64,000 nucleotides of DNA, from positions 1 to 64,000 of the forward strand of contig UQRM01000003.1 in NCBI GenBank assembly GCA_900543485.1, written 5' to 3'. The position numbers were made by a program, and so were the translations under genes. The first letter of the stretch is position 1, and every line of letters starts with the position of its first letter. This stretch comes from an uncultured Eubacterium sp. Lineage in GTDB: Bacteria > Bacillota > Clostridia > Peptostreptococcales > Anaerovoracaceae. Positions 43,783-52,123 of this stretch are shown here, piece after piece. The notes below the pieces were generated by a model. That model was given only the letters and a program-made list of their open reading frames with translations, ran no database searches and was not told the DNA's origin.

Positions 43783-44983
43783 GAGAGGGAGCAGCGCTGT
43801 ATTCATCATGGTGATCCTGGCCGCATTGGTATCCATAACACTGGCGCTGATATACGGAGTGAGAGCGGAGGCTCTGAGAAGCAGGATGGATGGCATCATC
43901 AGCCTTGCAGGAGATTCACTTATGTCGGAATTCGACATCGATATACAGAAGGAATATGGCATTTTCCTCTTAAAAGGCAGCGACCGGGAACTGGGAAAGA
44001 AGCTTCGCAGGTATATAGAATATTCGACAAAGGATATGGGGGATGTGGAGCTTGAGTCCGTAAAGGTGTCCGGAAGCAGATTTTCCACAGTCAACGTAGA
44101 TCTGATCAGAGATCAGATCCTGGAATACATGAAACTGGCTTATGCTGAAGACAGGCTCGATACGTTGACGGAAGACGCGGCGGAAGGGAGTGCGGAAAAC
44201 GCGATGGAAAACAGGACGTTGAGACATGGCCCTACCGCTGCGTCACTTCCATCTTCATCTGTGCCGGACGAAAGTCTTACGGCTGTAGCCAGATCCATCG
44301 CCGACAACATAAAAGAAGCAGACAAGGCTTTTGTGGAGGGAACAGAGAGGTATATGATAAACCGGTATATAACGGATACGTTCAATAGCAGGACCAGGGC
44401 TGTAAACAAGGAGCATTTTTTTCGCAACGAGGTGGAATATATCCTGGGAGGAGAGCTTTCCGACAGAAAAAACGAAAAACGGGTGGAAATGGCACTGAAA
44501 GCTATGCGCTTCCCGCTGAATCTGGCTCATATATACAGCGATGCAGAGAAACGGGCTCAGACTCTGGCCATGGCAGAGCTGCTGACTCCGGGGGCTGCGG
44601 CACCGGCTACACAGGCAGTGCTGGCATCTACCTGGGCCTATGCGGAAGCTGACAATGATGTGGAGTTGCTTTGGCAGGGGCATAAGGTCCCGCTGACCAA
44701 GGACCGCTCGACCTGGGCTATGGATCTGGACAGCGCTGTGGAAGGAATCATGGGCGGGACTGCGATACCGGCCGATGAGAAAGGTTACGATTACGGACAA
44801 TATCTGCAGTTGCTGCTGTTTTTCAAAGATGAGAACATGAAGATAAGCCGGATATTGGATCTGATACAGATAAACGCCAGGATGTCGCAGGACGGTGATT
44901 TCCTGATGAACGAGCATTGGGTGGGTGTTGCTGTGCAGGTCAGAGTCAACGGTGCAGATTACGGATATGAAAAAAGGTATTAA
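43772..44983 (+). CDS. TadG-like protein, DUF5702 family
   Basis: A 403-residue protein with an N-terminal hydrophobic segment (SSAVFIMVILAALVSITLAL) directly after a basic start, then a long external helical domain. The region FDIDIQKEYGIFLLKG (about 48-63) and the C-terminal DYGQYLQLLLFF (about 331-342) match the DUF5702 family that accompanies clostridial Tad clusters. It probably anchors or shapes the pilus base. It overlaps the following gene by 17 bp. Confidence 0.75.
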   Translation: MKSKRGSSAVFIMVILAALVSITLALIYGVRAEALRSRMDGIISLAGDSLMSEFDIDIQKEYGIFLLKGSDRELGKKLRRYIEYSTKDMGDVELESVKVSGSRFSTVNVDLIRDQILEYMKLAYAEDRLDTLTEDAAEGSAENAMENRTLRHGPTAASLPSSSVPDESLTAVARSIADNIKEADKAFVEGTERYMINRYITDTFNSRTRAVNKEHFFRNEVEYILGGELSDRKNEKRVEMALKAMRFPLNLAHIYSDAEKRAQTLAMAELLTPGAAAPATQAVLASTWAYAEADNDVELLWQGHKVPLTKDRSTWAMDLDSAVEGIMGGTAIPADEKGYDYGQYLQLLLFFKDENMKISRILDLIQINARMSQDGDFLMNEHWVGVAVQVRVNGADYGYEKRY

Positions 44984-45722
44984 AGGATTTTATACGCTGG
45001 AGGCGGCCATCCTGATGCCGTTTCTCATATTGGCTATTTTATCGCTGGGATATTTCATAAAGATAGAAGGTCTGTGGGAAAACTGCATACACGGAGCGCT
45101 GGATGAAAGTGCCAGGACGGCCATGAAAGCATCCAACGGGGTGGAAACGACTATGACGGCGGAAAGAGTCAAAGCGCGGATCTGTGAAGACAATCCGGGA
45201 CTGGACCGGTTGGAGATGAAAAACGTGAGAATCGGATATTCAGATACTGCAGCCGATAAGCTGGTATCATACCGGCTGGAAGCGACGGAGCGACTGGAGC
45301 TGCCGCTGTCCTTCGACAGGGAGTTCCGTTTGCTGTTCAGCGTCAAGTTCAGAGGTTTTGTCGGGAAGAAGACGTGGGGAGAACCTATGGGCGCTTCAGA
45401 GTTGGAGACATCCCGGGCGAAGCAGACTGTATGGATATTCCCTCAGTCGGGAGAGAAGTATCACGGTGAAAACTGTACGTATGTAAAGGCGACCGTCCAT
45501 CCTGTGATACTGTCGGACAGCGTCAGGAGGCGATATGACGCCTGCGGTATATGCAGGTCTGGTAAAGCTGCGTCGGGCAGTCTGGTCTTTTGCTTCGGCA
45601 GCGATGGTACGGCTTATCACATAGGCACATGCCGAACCATAGAAAGGAGAAGCGTGACAATAGATAGAAGCGAAGCTGTGGAGCGAGGCTACAGACCCTG
45701 TAGCAAATGCGGAGGGTCGTGA
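44967..45722 (+). CDS. TadE-like pseudopilin with two C-terminal Cys/His units
   Basis: A 251-residue protein starting KKGIKGFYTLEAAILMPF, a TadE-like leader and membrane helix. After an external domain, two similar units follow: the first has EKYHGENCTYVK ... RYDACGICRS (about 172-209), the second TAYHIGTCRTIER ... GYRPCSKCGG (about 220-250). Each has YH, a single Cys and then CxxC, resembling the zinc module seen at the end of some secreted nucleases and Ada-type proteins. They may bind metal or form disulphides. ATG at 44967 is chosen from the family-like start; it overlaps the DUF5702 gene. Confidence 0.7.
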   Translation: MKKGIKGFYTLEAAILMPFLILAILSLGYFIKIEGLWENCIHGALDESARTAMKASNGVETTMTAERVKARICEDNPGLDRLEMKNVRIGYSDTAADKLVSYRLEATERLELPLSFDREFRLLFSVKFRGFVGKKTWGEPMGASELETSRAKQTVWIFPQSGEKYHGENCTYVKATVHPVILSDSVRRRYDACGICRSGKAASGSLVFCFGSDGTAYHIGTCRTIERRSVTIDRSEAVERGYRPCSKCGGS

Positions 45723-45762
45723 CAGATGGGTGAAGAGTCATGACGGAGAAAAGGAGAAAAAA

Positions 45763-46308
45763 ATGTGGGAAAACAAGGAATTCAAGGTAAAGCTGGAGGA
45801 AAACGCTATACGTGATTTCGAGAAGATAATGTTGACATCCGGCGAATGCAGTATTTTCATGCCGATGGGATTCATCAGCGAAAACGGATGCGAATACGGC
45901 CGATACAACTGCAGTGGTTTCGCGCCACTCTCCGGTTATCGCGTGGAGAGGACGGAGGACGCTCTCTACATATTGGAAAACGTGCTGCTGATACTCAGCA
46001 AGGCAGTGGAGTATTTTATAGATCCGTCGAAGGTGAAGGTGACGGAGGAGACGGTATTTTACAACAAAGACACGGGACAGATAAAGATAGCATATATCCC
46101 GCTTCCGGGAGAGGAGGCCAACATGCGAAAGAGCCTGGTGGAGTTCATCGGTCAGCTCAAGCAGTGCCTGAGGGACGGCAGCGGTCGTTATCTTGCGGAA
46201 GCCGCTAAATACATATATTATCATAATTACTATTTGCGGGAGATGATAAATAAGGTGGGGCTGTTGAAGAGGCAGTTGGAAGAGGAAAAGAGAAAAACCG
46301 GCGGCTGA
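45763..46308 (+). CDS. DUF6382-like protein of the Tad cluster
   Basis: A 181-residue cytoplasmic protein without membrane segments. GYRVERTEDALYILENVLLIL (about 55-75) and the following VTEETVFYNKDTGQIKIAYIPL resemble the DUF6382 domain that ends Tad operons in Clostridia, often joined to an FHA domain that is absent here. The C-terminus is a basic coiled helix (LLKRQLEEEKRKTGG). ATG at 45763 follows AAAAGGAG; upstream codons are within the ribosome site. Probably a regulatory or assembly factor. Confidence 0.65.
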   Translation: MWENKEFKVKLEENAIRDFEKIMLTSGECSIFMPMGFISENGCEYGRYNCSGFAPLSGYRVERTEDALYILENVLLILSKAVEYFIDPSKVKVTEETVFYNKDTGQIKIAYIPLPGEEANMRKSLVEFIGQLKQCLRDGSGRYLAEAAKYIYYHNYYLREMINKVGLLKRQLEEEKRKTGG

Positions 46309-46309
46309 G

Positions 46310-46363
46310 GATATCACATTTTGATATCACAGGCTTTTACCCCTGCGGCAGGTGTGATATAAT
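46310..46363. promoter_or_regulatory. Triple GATATCACA operator overlapping a promoter
   Basis: GATATCACA at 46310-46318 and 46323-46331, and the inverse TGTGATAT at 46353-46360, which runs into the -10 TATAAT (46358-46363). The inverted pair could bind a repressor or form an 8-bp stem in RNA. It precedes the coiled-coil gene. Confidence 0.55.
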
Positions 46364-46405
46364 TGATTTCAAAAGAGGATATTTGCGGTCAAGGGGGAAA
46401 GATAA

Positions 46406-46796
46406 ATGTTGACGAATGAAGATCTGCAGGCCATATCGGATCTGTTTGACAAGAAATTCGACGAGAAATTTGATGAGAAAATCAAGCCGATCCAACATGA
46501 GCTCAGCAGCTTGAAAAACGAGAAGCATGATATCCTGCTGACCATGTCGGAGCTGGTCGATAAGAGGATCAAACCTATCGAGCATACACTCGGAAACCTG
46601 GAGAACGAGACGCATGACATAAGAATGCTGTTGGAAAACGACGCTATGCCAAGATTAAAGAATATCAAGTCGTGCTATATGGATACATTATGAAAGATAT
46701 GCTGTCGGAGCAGAGGAAATGGAAGCCATGAAAGTCGATGCCGAGATAATGAAAAAGCTGTTGCAGGAACATCAGACAAAGCTGAAAGCGCTATAG
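46406..46796 (+). pseudogene. Coiled-coil protein gene interrupted by a frameshift
   Basis: The first frame gives 95 residues (46406-46693) of charged coiled coil built on two related halves: KFDEKIKPIQHELSSLKNEK and DKRIKPIEHTLGNLENET. It stops after CYMDTL. Dropping one T near 46689 opens a continuation of about 34 codons to TAG at 46794, reading TYERYAVGAEEMEAMKVDAE and so on, equally helical and ending just before the terminator. So the intact form was about 129 residues. It could be a recent mutation or programmed slippage; a sequencing error cannot be excluded. Function unknown. Confidence 0.7.
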
Positions 46797-46807
46797 CTGA
46801 AAACGCA

Positions 46808-46831
46808 GCCCGCCGCAAGGCGGGCTTTTTG
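46808..46831 (+). terminator. Terminator after the coiled-coil gene
   Basis: AGCCCGCC-GCAA-GGCGGGCT (46808-46827) followed by TTTT. Confidence 0.92.
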
Positions 46832-46915
46832 ATGTGGCGGATGGAAGTATGCTTTGCGGCGGGGAAATATGGAAGAACAGCAACAACTTGGCGCCGCCCC
46901 CGGTCCACGGATTTT

Positions 46916-46943
46916 TTGCATTTAAAAGAACTTGTAGTATAAT
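46916..46943 (+). promoter_or_regulatory. Promoter of the SPOR-domain gene
   Basis: TTGCAT (46916-46921), 16-bp spacer, TATAAT (46938-46943). Confidence 0.7.
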
Positions 46944-47038
46944 GAACATATCGCGTCAACATCTTGTCTTATTACATGCATAAAGCTGACTGTCTTCTAA
47001 TAGTATTAAATATACTAAAGGAAGAGAGGAAAAGGGAA

Positions 47039-47530
47039 ATGCAGAAAAGAAGGCGCCCCAGGGGCTATGGGAATCCGCGAAGGAAGGGCGTGAAGCCGAA
47101 TTTCGCACCGGTGATAGTGATACTTTGCCTCGCTGTAGGCTGCGGATACGCGACAGCGAAGTATGTAGTTGATCCGGTGGTAAATTATGTGCCGCAGCTG
47201 ACGAATGAGAAAAGTCAGGAGGCTGAAACCGAAACCAGTGGAAGTCTGAAGACGGAAGTGAGCAGTGAGGAAGCTGCTGAGGTCGTGGAAGGCGAGGCCG
47301 ATGTCCAGGAGGAAAAGGTCAGGGGATACGCGGTGCAGTATGGGTGCTATTCCAGTCAGGCCGCAGCGGAGAGCGCCATGTCGTCGCTGGGGATTTCGGG
47401 GCTGCAGGTCATGGAGCAGAATAATATGTATAAGATAACAGGGAAGGTGTTTGAGACGAAGGACGAGGCCAGAGAAGCTCTCAAATCGGCAGGGGCTGAG
47501 GGGGCTTTCGTCACTACTGTATACGAATGA
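47039..47530 (+). CDS. SPOR-domain membrane protein
   Basis: A 163-residue protein: a basic cytoplasmic start (MQKRRRPRGYGNPRRKG), one membrane segment (FAPVIVILCLAVGCGYATA, about 23-41), an acidic linker and a C-terminal SPOR domain (about 95-163) with VQYGCYSSQAAAESAMSSLG. SPOR domains bind glycan strands lacking stem peptides at division or sporulation septa. The upstream open frame (from 46964) is not used, since AGAGGAAAAGGG lies before ATG 47039. It precedes rarA by 13 bp. Confidence 0.85.
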   Translation: MQKRRRPRGYGNPRRKGVKPNFAPVIVILCLAVGCGYATAKYVVDPVVNYVPQLTNEKSQEAETETSGSLKTEVSSEEAAEVVEGEADVQEEKVRGYAVQYGCYSSQAAAESAMSSLGISGLQVMEQNNMYKITGKVFETKDEAREALKSAGAEGAFVTTVYE

Positions 47531-47543
47531 TGAGGAAATACGA

Positions 47544-48836
47544 ATGATACCATTGGCTACGAGGATGAGACCTTCAAAGCTTCAGGATTTTGTGGGACAA
47601 ACCCATTTCATGTTCGAAGGTTCACTCTTTTACAATTCCATAAAAAACAGGACCTTTGATTCCGCGATATTCTTCGGGCCGTCAGGCACGGGCAAGACGA
47701 CTTTGGCCAGGATAATCGCCGGAGAGCTGGACAGCAGCTTTGTGGAAATAAATGCGTCCACCACCGGTACGAAGGAGCTTAAAGTTATTTTGGAAAATGC
47801 GGCCACGAGGTTTTACGGGCTGCAGCAGGAGACTACATGTCTGTATGTAGATGAAATACACAGATGGAACAAGCTGCAGCAGGATTCGCTTCTCAAAGCC
47901 ATCGAGGAGGGAGTCGTGAAGTTCATAGGCAGTACTACGGAAAATCCGTATTTTTCCGTGAATAACGCCATAATAAGCAGGGTACGGAACATATATGAGT
48001 TCAAACGCCTCAAAGCCGATGAGATACTTGTCATTTTAAAACGCACGCTTACGGACGATGAAAAGGGCTTCGGAGGGCTGGACATCAAGTATGACGAAGA
48101 GGCTCTGAGGATATTATCGGAAATGAGCAATGGCGATTGTCGTGTGGCGCTGGATACACTTGGGTTCATCGTCGATAATCTGGGAGAGGGAAGGACTCTG
48201 GACAAGGAGATCGTCGGGGAGGCGATGCAGCGACAGACGACGTTTTATGATAAAGAAGAGGACAAGTACAACCTGTTGTCAGCTCTCCAGAAATCTGTGC
48301 GGGGAAGCGATCCTCACGCTGCCGTCCATTATCTGGCCAGGTTGCTGGAAGGAGGCGCTGACATCATAACGATAGGAAGGCGCCTTATGGTGATGGCCAG
48401 CGAAGATATAGGCATGGCCTACCCCAGCGCCATAACTGTAGTGACGTCCTGCGTCCAGGCGGCTCAGATGGTGGGTCTGCCGGAGGCCAGGATAAATCTG
48501 GCTCAGGCGGTGGTGATGCTGGCCTCATGCCCCAAGTCCAACGCGTCATGCGAAGCTCTGGAAAAAGCTGCGGCCGATATCAGGAGCAGGAAGATAGATG
48601 ACGTGCCTGACCACCTTAAAGACGCTCACTACAGCGGCGCGGAAAAACTGGGGAGGGGACTGGATTACAAGTATCCTCACGCCTACGGGGGTTACGTGAC
48701 TCAGCAGTACTTACCCGACGATCTTTACAGGGAGAAGGTCAGATATTATGAGCCGACGGAAAACGGCAGCGAAGGAGCATTCAAGAAATACCTGGAAGCA
48801 TTGGAGCAGATAGATGAAAAAAATAGTAAGGGCTGA
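47544..48836 (+). CDS. rarA: Replication-associated recombination protein A
   Basis: A 430-residue AAA+ ATPase (RarA/MgsA/WRNIP1 family) acting at stalled replication forks. Walker A GPSGTGKTTLARI is near residue 45, Walker B TCLYVDEIHRWNK near 97, sensor STTENPYFSVNNAIISR near 124. The C-terminal tetramer domain contains DPHAAVHYLARLLEGG and the conserved end PHAYGGYVTQQYLPD. ATG at 47544 follows GAGG. Its end overlaps the ispH-rpsA start by 23 bp. Confidence 0.93.
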   Translation: MIPLATRMRPSKLQDFVGQTHFMFEGSLFYNSIKNRTFDSAIFFGPSGTGKTTLARIIAGELDSSFVEINASTTGTKELKVILENAATRFYGLQQETTCLYVDEIHRWNKLQQDSLLKAIEEGVVKFIGSTTENPYFSVNNAIISRVRNIYEFKRLKADEILVILKRTLTDDEKGFGGLDIKYDEEALRILSEMSNGDCRVALDTLGFIVDNLGEGRTLDKEIVGEAMQRQTTFYDKEEDKYNLLSALQKSVRGSDPHAAVHYLARLLEGGADIITIGRRLMVMASEDIGMAYPSAITVVTSCVQAAQMVGLPEARINLAQAVVMLASCPKSNASCEALEKAAADIRSRKIDDVPDHLKDAHYSGAEKLGRGLDYKYPHAYGGYVTQQYLPDDLYREKVRYYEPTENGSEGAFKKYLEALEQIDEKNSKG

Positions 48837-50880
48837 AAACGCAGGGTTTTGTTTCGGCGTGAGACAAGCCATAGAGAAAGCGGAAGAAGCGGCGAAAAAA
48901 AGCGATGAAAATATTTATTCCATGGGGCCGCTGATACATAATGAGAGGGTGACCGGCGATCTGGAAAGAGAGGGCGTGAAGATAATAAGCTCTCTCGATG
49001 AAGTAAGCCACGGCGACGTGGTCATCATCAGATCCCATGGCGAAGGGAAAAGCTTTTACGATGAAGCGGGAGAAAGAGGTATCAGTCTCATCGACGCGAC
49101 CTGTCCATTCGTGGCCAAGATACATAAGCTGGTCCATGACACGGATAAACAGGTAGTCATAGTCGGAGACAAAGATCATCCTGAAGTCATCGGCATATTC
49201 GGATGGTGCAGGAAGCCGGCCATCGTGGTCAGCAGGTATGATGAAGCCGCGGCCATTGAGAGCGATAATCTTTTCATAGTCACTCAGACCACTATAAGGG
49301 AGGAAGTCTTGCAGGAAGTGGTGAAGGCGCTGACCGACAGTGGTAAGACATTTTATGTAAATAACACCATATGCAGCGCCACTACCAAGAGGCAGGAATC
49401 GTGTGAGAAACTGGCTAAGGAATCGGATCTGATGATAGTGATAGGTGGGCGAAAAAGTTCCAATACGAAGAAACTGTGCGAAATTTCCAAAAAATTCTGC
49501 AAAAACACCTATTTTGTTGAAAATATTGAAGATTTACCGTTGAAACAACTTCGAAAATGTAATAGAATAGGAATAGCGGCGGGTGCTTCGACACCCGAAT
49601 GCACTATTAAGGAGGTTATTGCCAGAATGAGTGATGTTACACTTGAAAACAACGAATTGAACATGAACGATCTTATGGACGAAATCGAAAAGTCTCTCAG
49701 ATTACCTAGAGGCGGAGAAATTGTTACGGGGAAAGTTCACCAAGTTACTGACAAAGAAGTTATTGTAAATCTGGGATGCAAAAAAGATGGAATCCTTCCT
49801 GCTTCAGAGGTGAGTCTCGAAGAAGGACAGACTTTATCGGATGTTTTTAAAGTGGATGACGAGATCCAGACCAAGGTCATTAAAACAGACGACGGAGACG
49901 GCGGCATCTTGCTTTCAAAGAAAAAGTTGGAAATCAGTGCTAACTGGGACGAAATCGTCAAGGCACTTGAAGATAAAACAGTACTCGAAGTTAAGGTAAC
50001 TAGAACAGTAAACGGAGGAGTCATAGCCGAATACAAGGAAGTATCGGGATTCATTCCTCTTTCTCAGCTTTCGGATCACTACGTTGAGAACGCTGACGAG
50101 TTTGTCGGCCAGACGATGGAAGTAAGGGTTTCGAGAGTGGATCAGAGAAGAAACAGAGCGGTATTCTCTCATAAGCTTTTCCTCAACGAGGAGAAGGAGA
50201 AGCTGGTCGCAGAGATTTGGGAAAACCTCAATGTCGGCGATGTAGTAGAGGGTACGGTAATGAGATTCACCGATTACGGCGCATTTGTAGATATCGGCGG
50301 TATCGACGGACTGCTCCATATTTCGGAAATATCCTGGGGAAGACTCAAGCATCCACAGGAGGTTCTCAGCATAGGGCAGAAGATCAACGTGAAGGTTCTT
50401 TCCATGAACGCGGAAAAAGGCAAGATTTCCCTCGGTCTCAAGCAGAATCAGCCTGAGCCTTGGAGTGTGATCGATGAGAACTATCAGGTTGGACAGGTTA
50501 TCGAAGGTAAAGTCGTACAGATCAAGGAGTACGGTGCCTTCGTAGAGCTGGAACCTGGACTCGACGGTCTGGTACATATTTCAGAAGTCGCTCATAAGAG
50601 GGTCGGCAACATAAACGACGAACTGGAAGTAGGTCAGATCGTGAAGGCCAAGATCCTGGAGATCGATAAGGACAGAAAGCGTATCAGCCTCAGTATCAGA
50701 GAGACCATAGAGCCTCCGATGCCGGGAGAAGAGCCTGCTGCCAAGAAGGAAGAGCCGGTTGAAGCTGCGGAAGCCGAGGCTGCTGACGAAGCTCCGGAGA
50801 CGGCTCCTGCTGAAACGGCTGAACCTGCTGACGAAGCTGCGCCGGTTGAGGAAGCTGCCGCAGAGACGGAAGAAGCGTAA
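48814..50880 (+). CDS. ispH: IspH (HMBPP reductase) fused to ribosomal protein S1
   Basis: A 688-residue fusion known in Clostridia. Residues 1-280 are IspH, the last step of the MEP isoprenoid pathway, with its cluster cysteines in NAGFCFGVRQA (about 12), DATCPFV (about 96) and NTICSATTKRQ (about 187). Residues 295-630 hold four S1 RNA-binding repeats (for example VGDVVEGTVMRFTDYGAFVD and VGQVIEGKVVQIKEYGAFVE), then a Glu/Ala-rich acidic tail. Codon use shifts at the junction: ordinary in IspH, strongly biased in S1. An internal promoter and Shine-Dalgarno sequence precede the S1 part, so free S1 may also be made. Confidence 0.94.
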   Translation: MKKIVRAENAGFCFGVRQAIEKAEEAAKKSDENIYSMGPLIHNERVTGDLEREGVKIISSLDEVSHGDVVIIRSHGEGKSFYDEAGERGISLIDATCPFVAKIHKLVHDTDKQVVIVGDKDHPEVIGIFGWCRKPAIVVSRYDEAAAIESDNLFIVTQTTIREEVLQEVVKALTDSGKTFYVNNTICSATTKRQESCEKLAKESDLMIVIGGRKSSNTKKLCEISKKFCKNTYFVENIEDLPLKQLRKCNRIGIAAGASTPECTIKEVIARMSDVTLENNELNMNDLMDEIEKSLRLPRGGEIVTGKVHQVTDKEVIVNLGCKKDGILPASEVSLEEGQTLSDVFKVDDEIQTKVIKTDDGDGGILLSKKKLEISANWDEIVKALEDKTVLEVKVTRTVNGGVIAEYKEVSGFIPLSQLSDHYVENADEFVGQTMEVRVSRVDQRRNRAVFSHKLFLNEEKEKLVAEIWENLNVGDVVEGTVMRFTDYGAFVDIGGIDGLLHISEISWGRLKHPQEVLSIGQKINVKVLSMNAEKGKISLGLKQNQPEPWSVIDENYQVGQVIEGKVVQIKEYGAFVELEPGLDGLVHISEVAHKRVGNINDELEVGQIVKAKILEIDKDRKRISLSIRETIEPPMPGEEPAAKKEEPVEAAEAEAADEAPETAPAETAEPADEAAPVEEAAAETEEA
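49540..49629 (+). promoter_or_regulatory. Internal promoter and ribosome site before the S1 part of ispH-rpsA
   Basis: TTGAAA (49540-49545), 17-bp spacer, TAGAAT (49563-49568), then AAGGAGGT (49609-49616) and an in-frame ATG at 49627 that starts MSDVTLENNELNMNDLMDEI just before the first S1 repeat. The gap from GGAGG to ATG is 11 bases, slightly long. Confidence 0.6.
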
Positions 50881-50904
50881 GGAGTTCAAATCCATAACGA
50901 AATG

Positions 50905-50931
50905 AAAGAGATGGTTCGCCATCTCTTTTTT
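50905..50931 (+). terminator. Terminator of ispH-rpsA
   Basis: AAAGAGATGG-TTCG-CCATCTCTTT (50905-50928) followed by more T; a UUCG tetraloop hairpin. Confidence 0.93.
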
Positions 50932-51026
50932 ATGAGCTGCCAACCTGTGCCCTTCAGGGTAAATCTTTGATTTTGCGTCTCCGCATCTGGCGCGGGCATG
51001 TTATAACCATCGAAAGGAAGAAGTTT

Positions 51027-51506
51027 ATGAAAAGGATACTTGTCAGCCAATGTCTGTATGGAGGTGTTCCCGTAAGGTATGACGGGAAGTCCAAGGAGGA
51101 GACTGATCCCATGTTTTTAAAGTGGAAGGAGGAGGGAAGACTGATCCCTGTGTGTCCGGAAGTATGGGGAGGGCTTCCTGTTCCCAGAGTCGATGCCCAG
51201 CGAAGGGAAGACCAGGTGGTAACGCGGGACGGAAGGGATGTCACGGAAGAGTATATGAAGGGAGCAAGGGAAGCCGTGAGGCTGGCTGAGGAAAATCAGG
51301 TGGTGTGCGCCCTCCTGAAGGAGAAGAGCCCATCCTGCGGCAGCAGCAGGATATATGACGGCAGCTTTTCGGGAAAGCTGACGGAAGGACAGGGGTTGAC
51401 GGCAGAGCTGTTACGGAAGGCCGGATTCAAGGTCTTTTCGGAGGAACAGCTGGACGAAGTGAAAGATTTGTTGGAAAGACATGGCGATGAAGGGGGATCG
51501 GAATGA
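51027..51506 (+). CDS. DUF523 family protein
   Basis: A 159-residue protein of the DUF523 family. Cysteines lie in SQCLYGGVPVRYDG (about 8-21), VCPEVWGGLPVPR (about 43-55, with CPE) and KEKSPSCGSSRIYDG (about 98-112), a pattern suggesting metal or Fe-S binding. The biochemical role is not established. ATG at 51027 follows AAAGGAAGAAG. Its stop overlaps the start of the shikimate kinase gene (ATGA). Confidence 0.85.
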   Translation: MKRILVSQCLYGGVPVRYDGKSKEETDPMFLKWKEEGRLIPVCPEVWGGLPVPRVDAQRREDQVVTRDGRDVTEEYMKGAREAVRLAEENQVVCALLKEKSPSCGSSRIYDGSFSGKLTEGQGLTAELLRKAGFKVFSEEQLDEVKDLLERHGDEGGSE

Positions 51507-52045
51507 GAGGAAAAAGTGACCGCGGTGAAAGAAAAAGGGGGAGAGATAATATAATCCTCATAGGGATGCCGGCCTGCGGCAAGAGCGTTACCGGCGTGAT
51601 ACTGGCCAAGTCTCTGAAGATGAATTTTCTGGATACTGATCTGCTGATACAGGAAAAGGCGGGAAAAGGACTTCAGGATATAATAAACCAGGAAGGGATA
51701 GGCATTTTCAAAGAGCTGGAAGAGAGTGTCCTGACCTCCGTTGATGTGGAAAACACTGTGATAGCGACAGGAGGAAGCGCTGTATACTATGACGCGGCCA
51801 TGGAGCATCTGAAGCAAAGCGGTATCGTGGTCTACATAGAGGTATCGCTGCCGGTCATCAAGAAGAGGCTCCGTAATATAAAGACAAGAGGAGTGGCCAT
51901 GGAGAAGGGGCAGACCATAGACAGCCTGTACAGGGCGAGGGTACCTCTGTACAGGAAATATGCCGATCTGACAGTGCGTTCCGGAAGACATGTGGAGAAT
52001 ACGGTGGAAGATATGATGAGGGCATTGCAGGATACGGGAGTATGA
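51503..52045 (+). CDS. aroK: Shikimate kinase
   Basis: A 180-residue P-loop kinase that phosphorylates shikimate in the chorismate pathway. Walker A GMPACGKSVTG is near residues 21-31, the substrate DTD in FLDTDLLIQ near 43, ATGGSAVYY (GGG changed to GGS) near 88, and the lid/adenine segment RARVPLYRKYADLTV near 145 in place of the usual RxPLY. About 15 charged residues precede the P-loop strand. No other aro gene is in the window. Confidence 0.85.
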   Translation: MRGKSDRGERKRGRDNIILIGMPACGKSVTGVILAKSLKMNFLDTDLLIQEKAGKGLQDIINQEGIGIFKELEESVLTSVDVENTVIATGGSAVYYDAAMEHLKQSGIVVYIEVSLPVIKKRLRNIKTRGVAMEKGQTIDSLYRARVPLYRKYADLTVRSGRHVENTVEDMMRALQDTGV

Positions 52046-52123
52046 CGGCCTGACACTTAACCGGAATTTTTTGACCGGCATAGAAAAGCCGGCAGGGCAA
52101 CAGGCCGCTGGAGACGCTGCCTG

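Noticed and set aside
52046..52123. Terminator between the shikimate kinase and recN genes
   Set aside because: CCGGC/GCCGG stems are present but no T-run follows either strand in the right place; not called.
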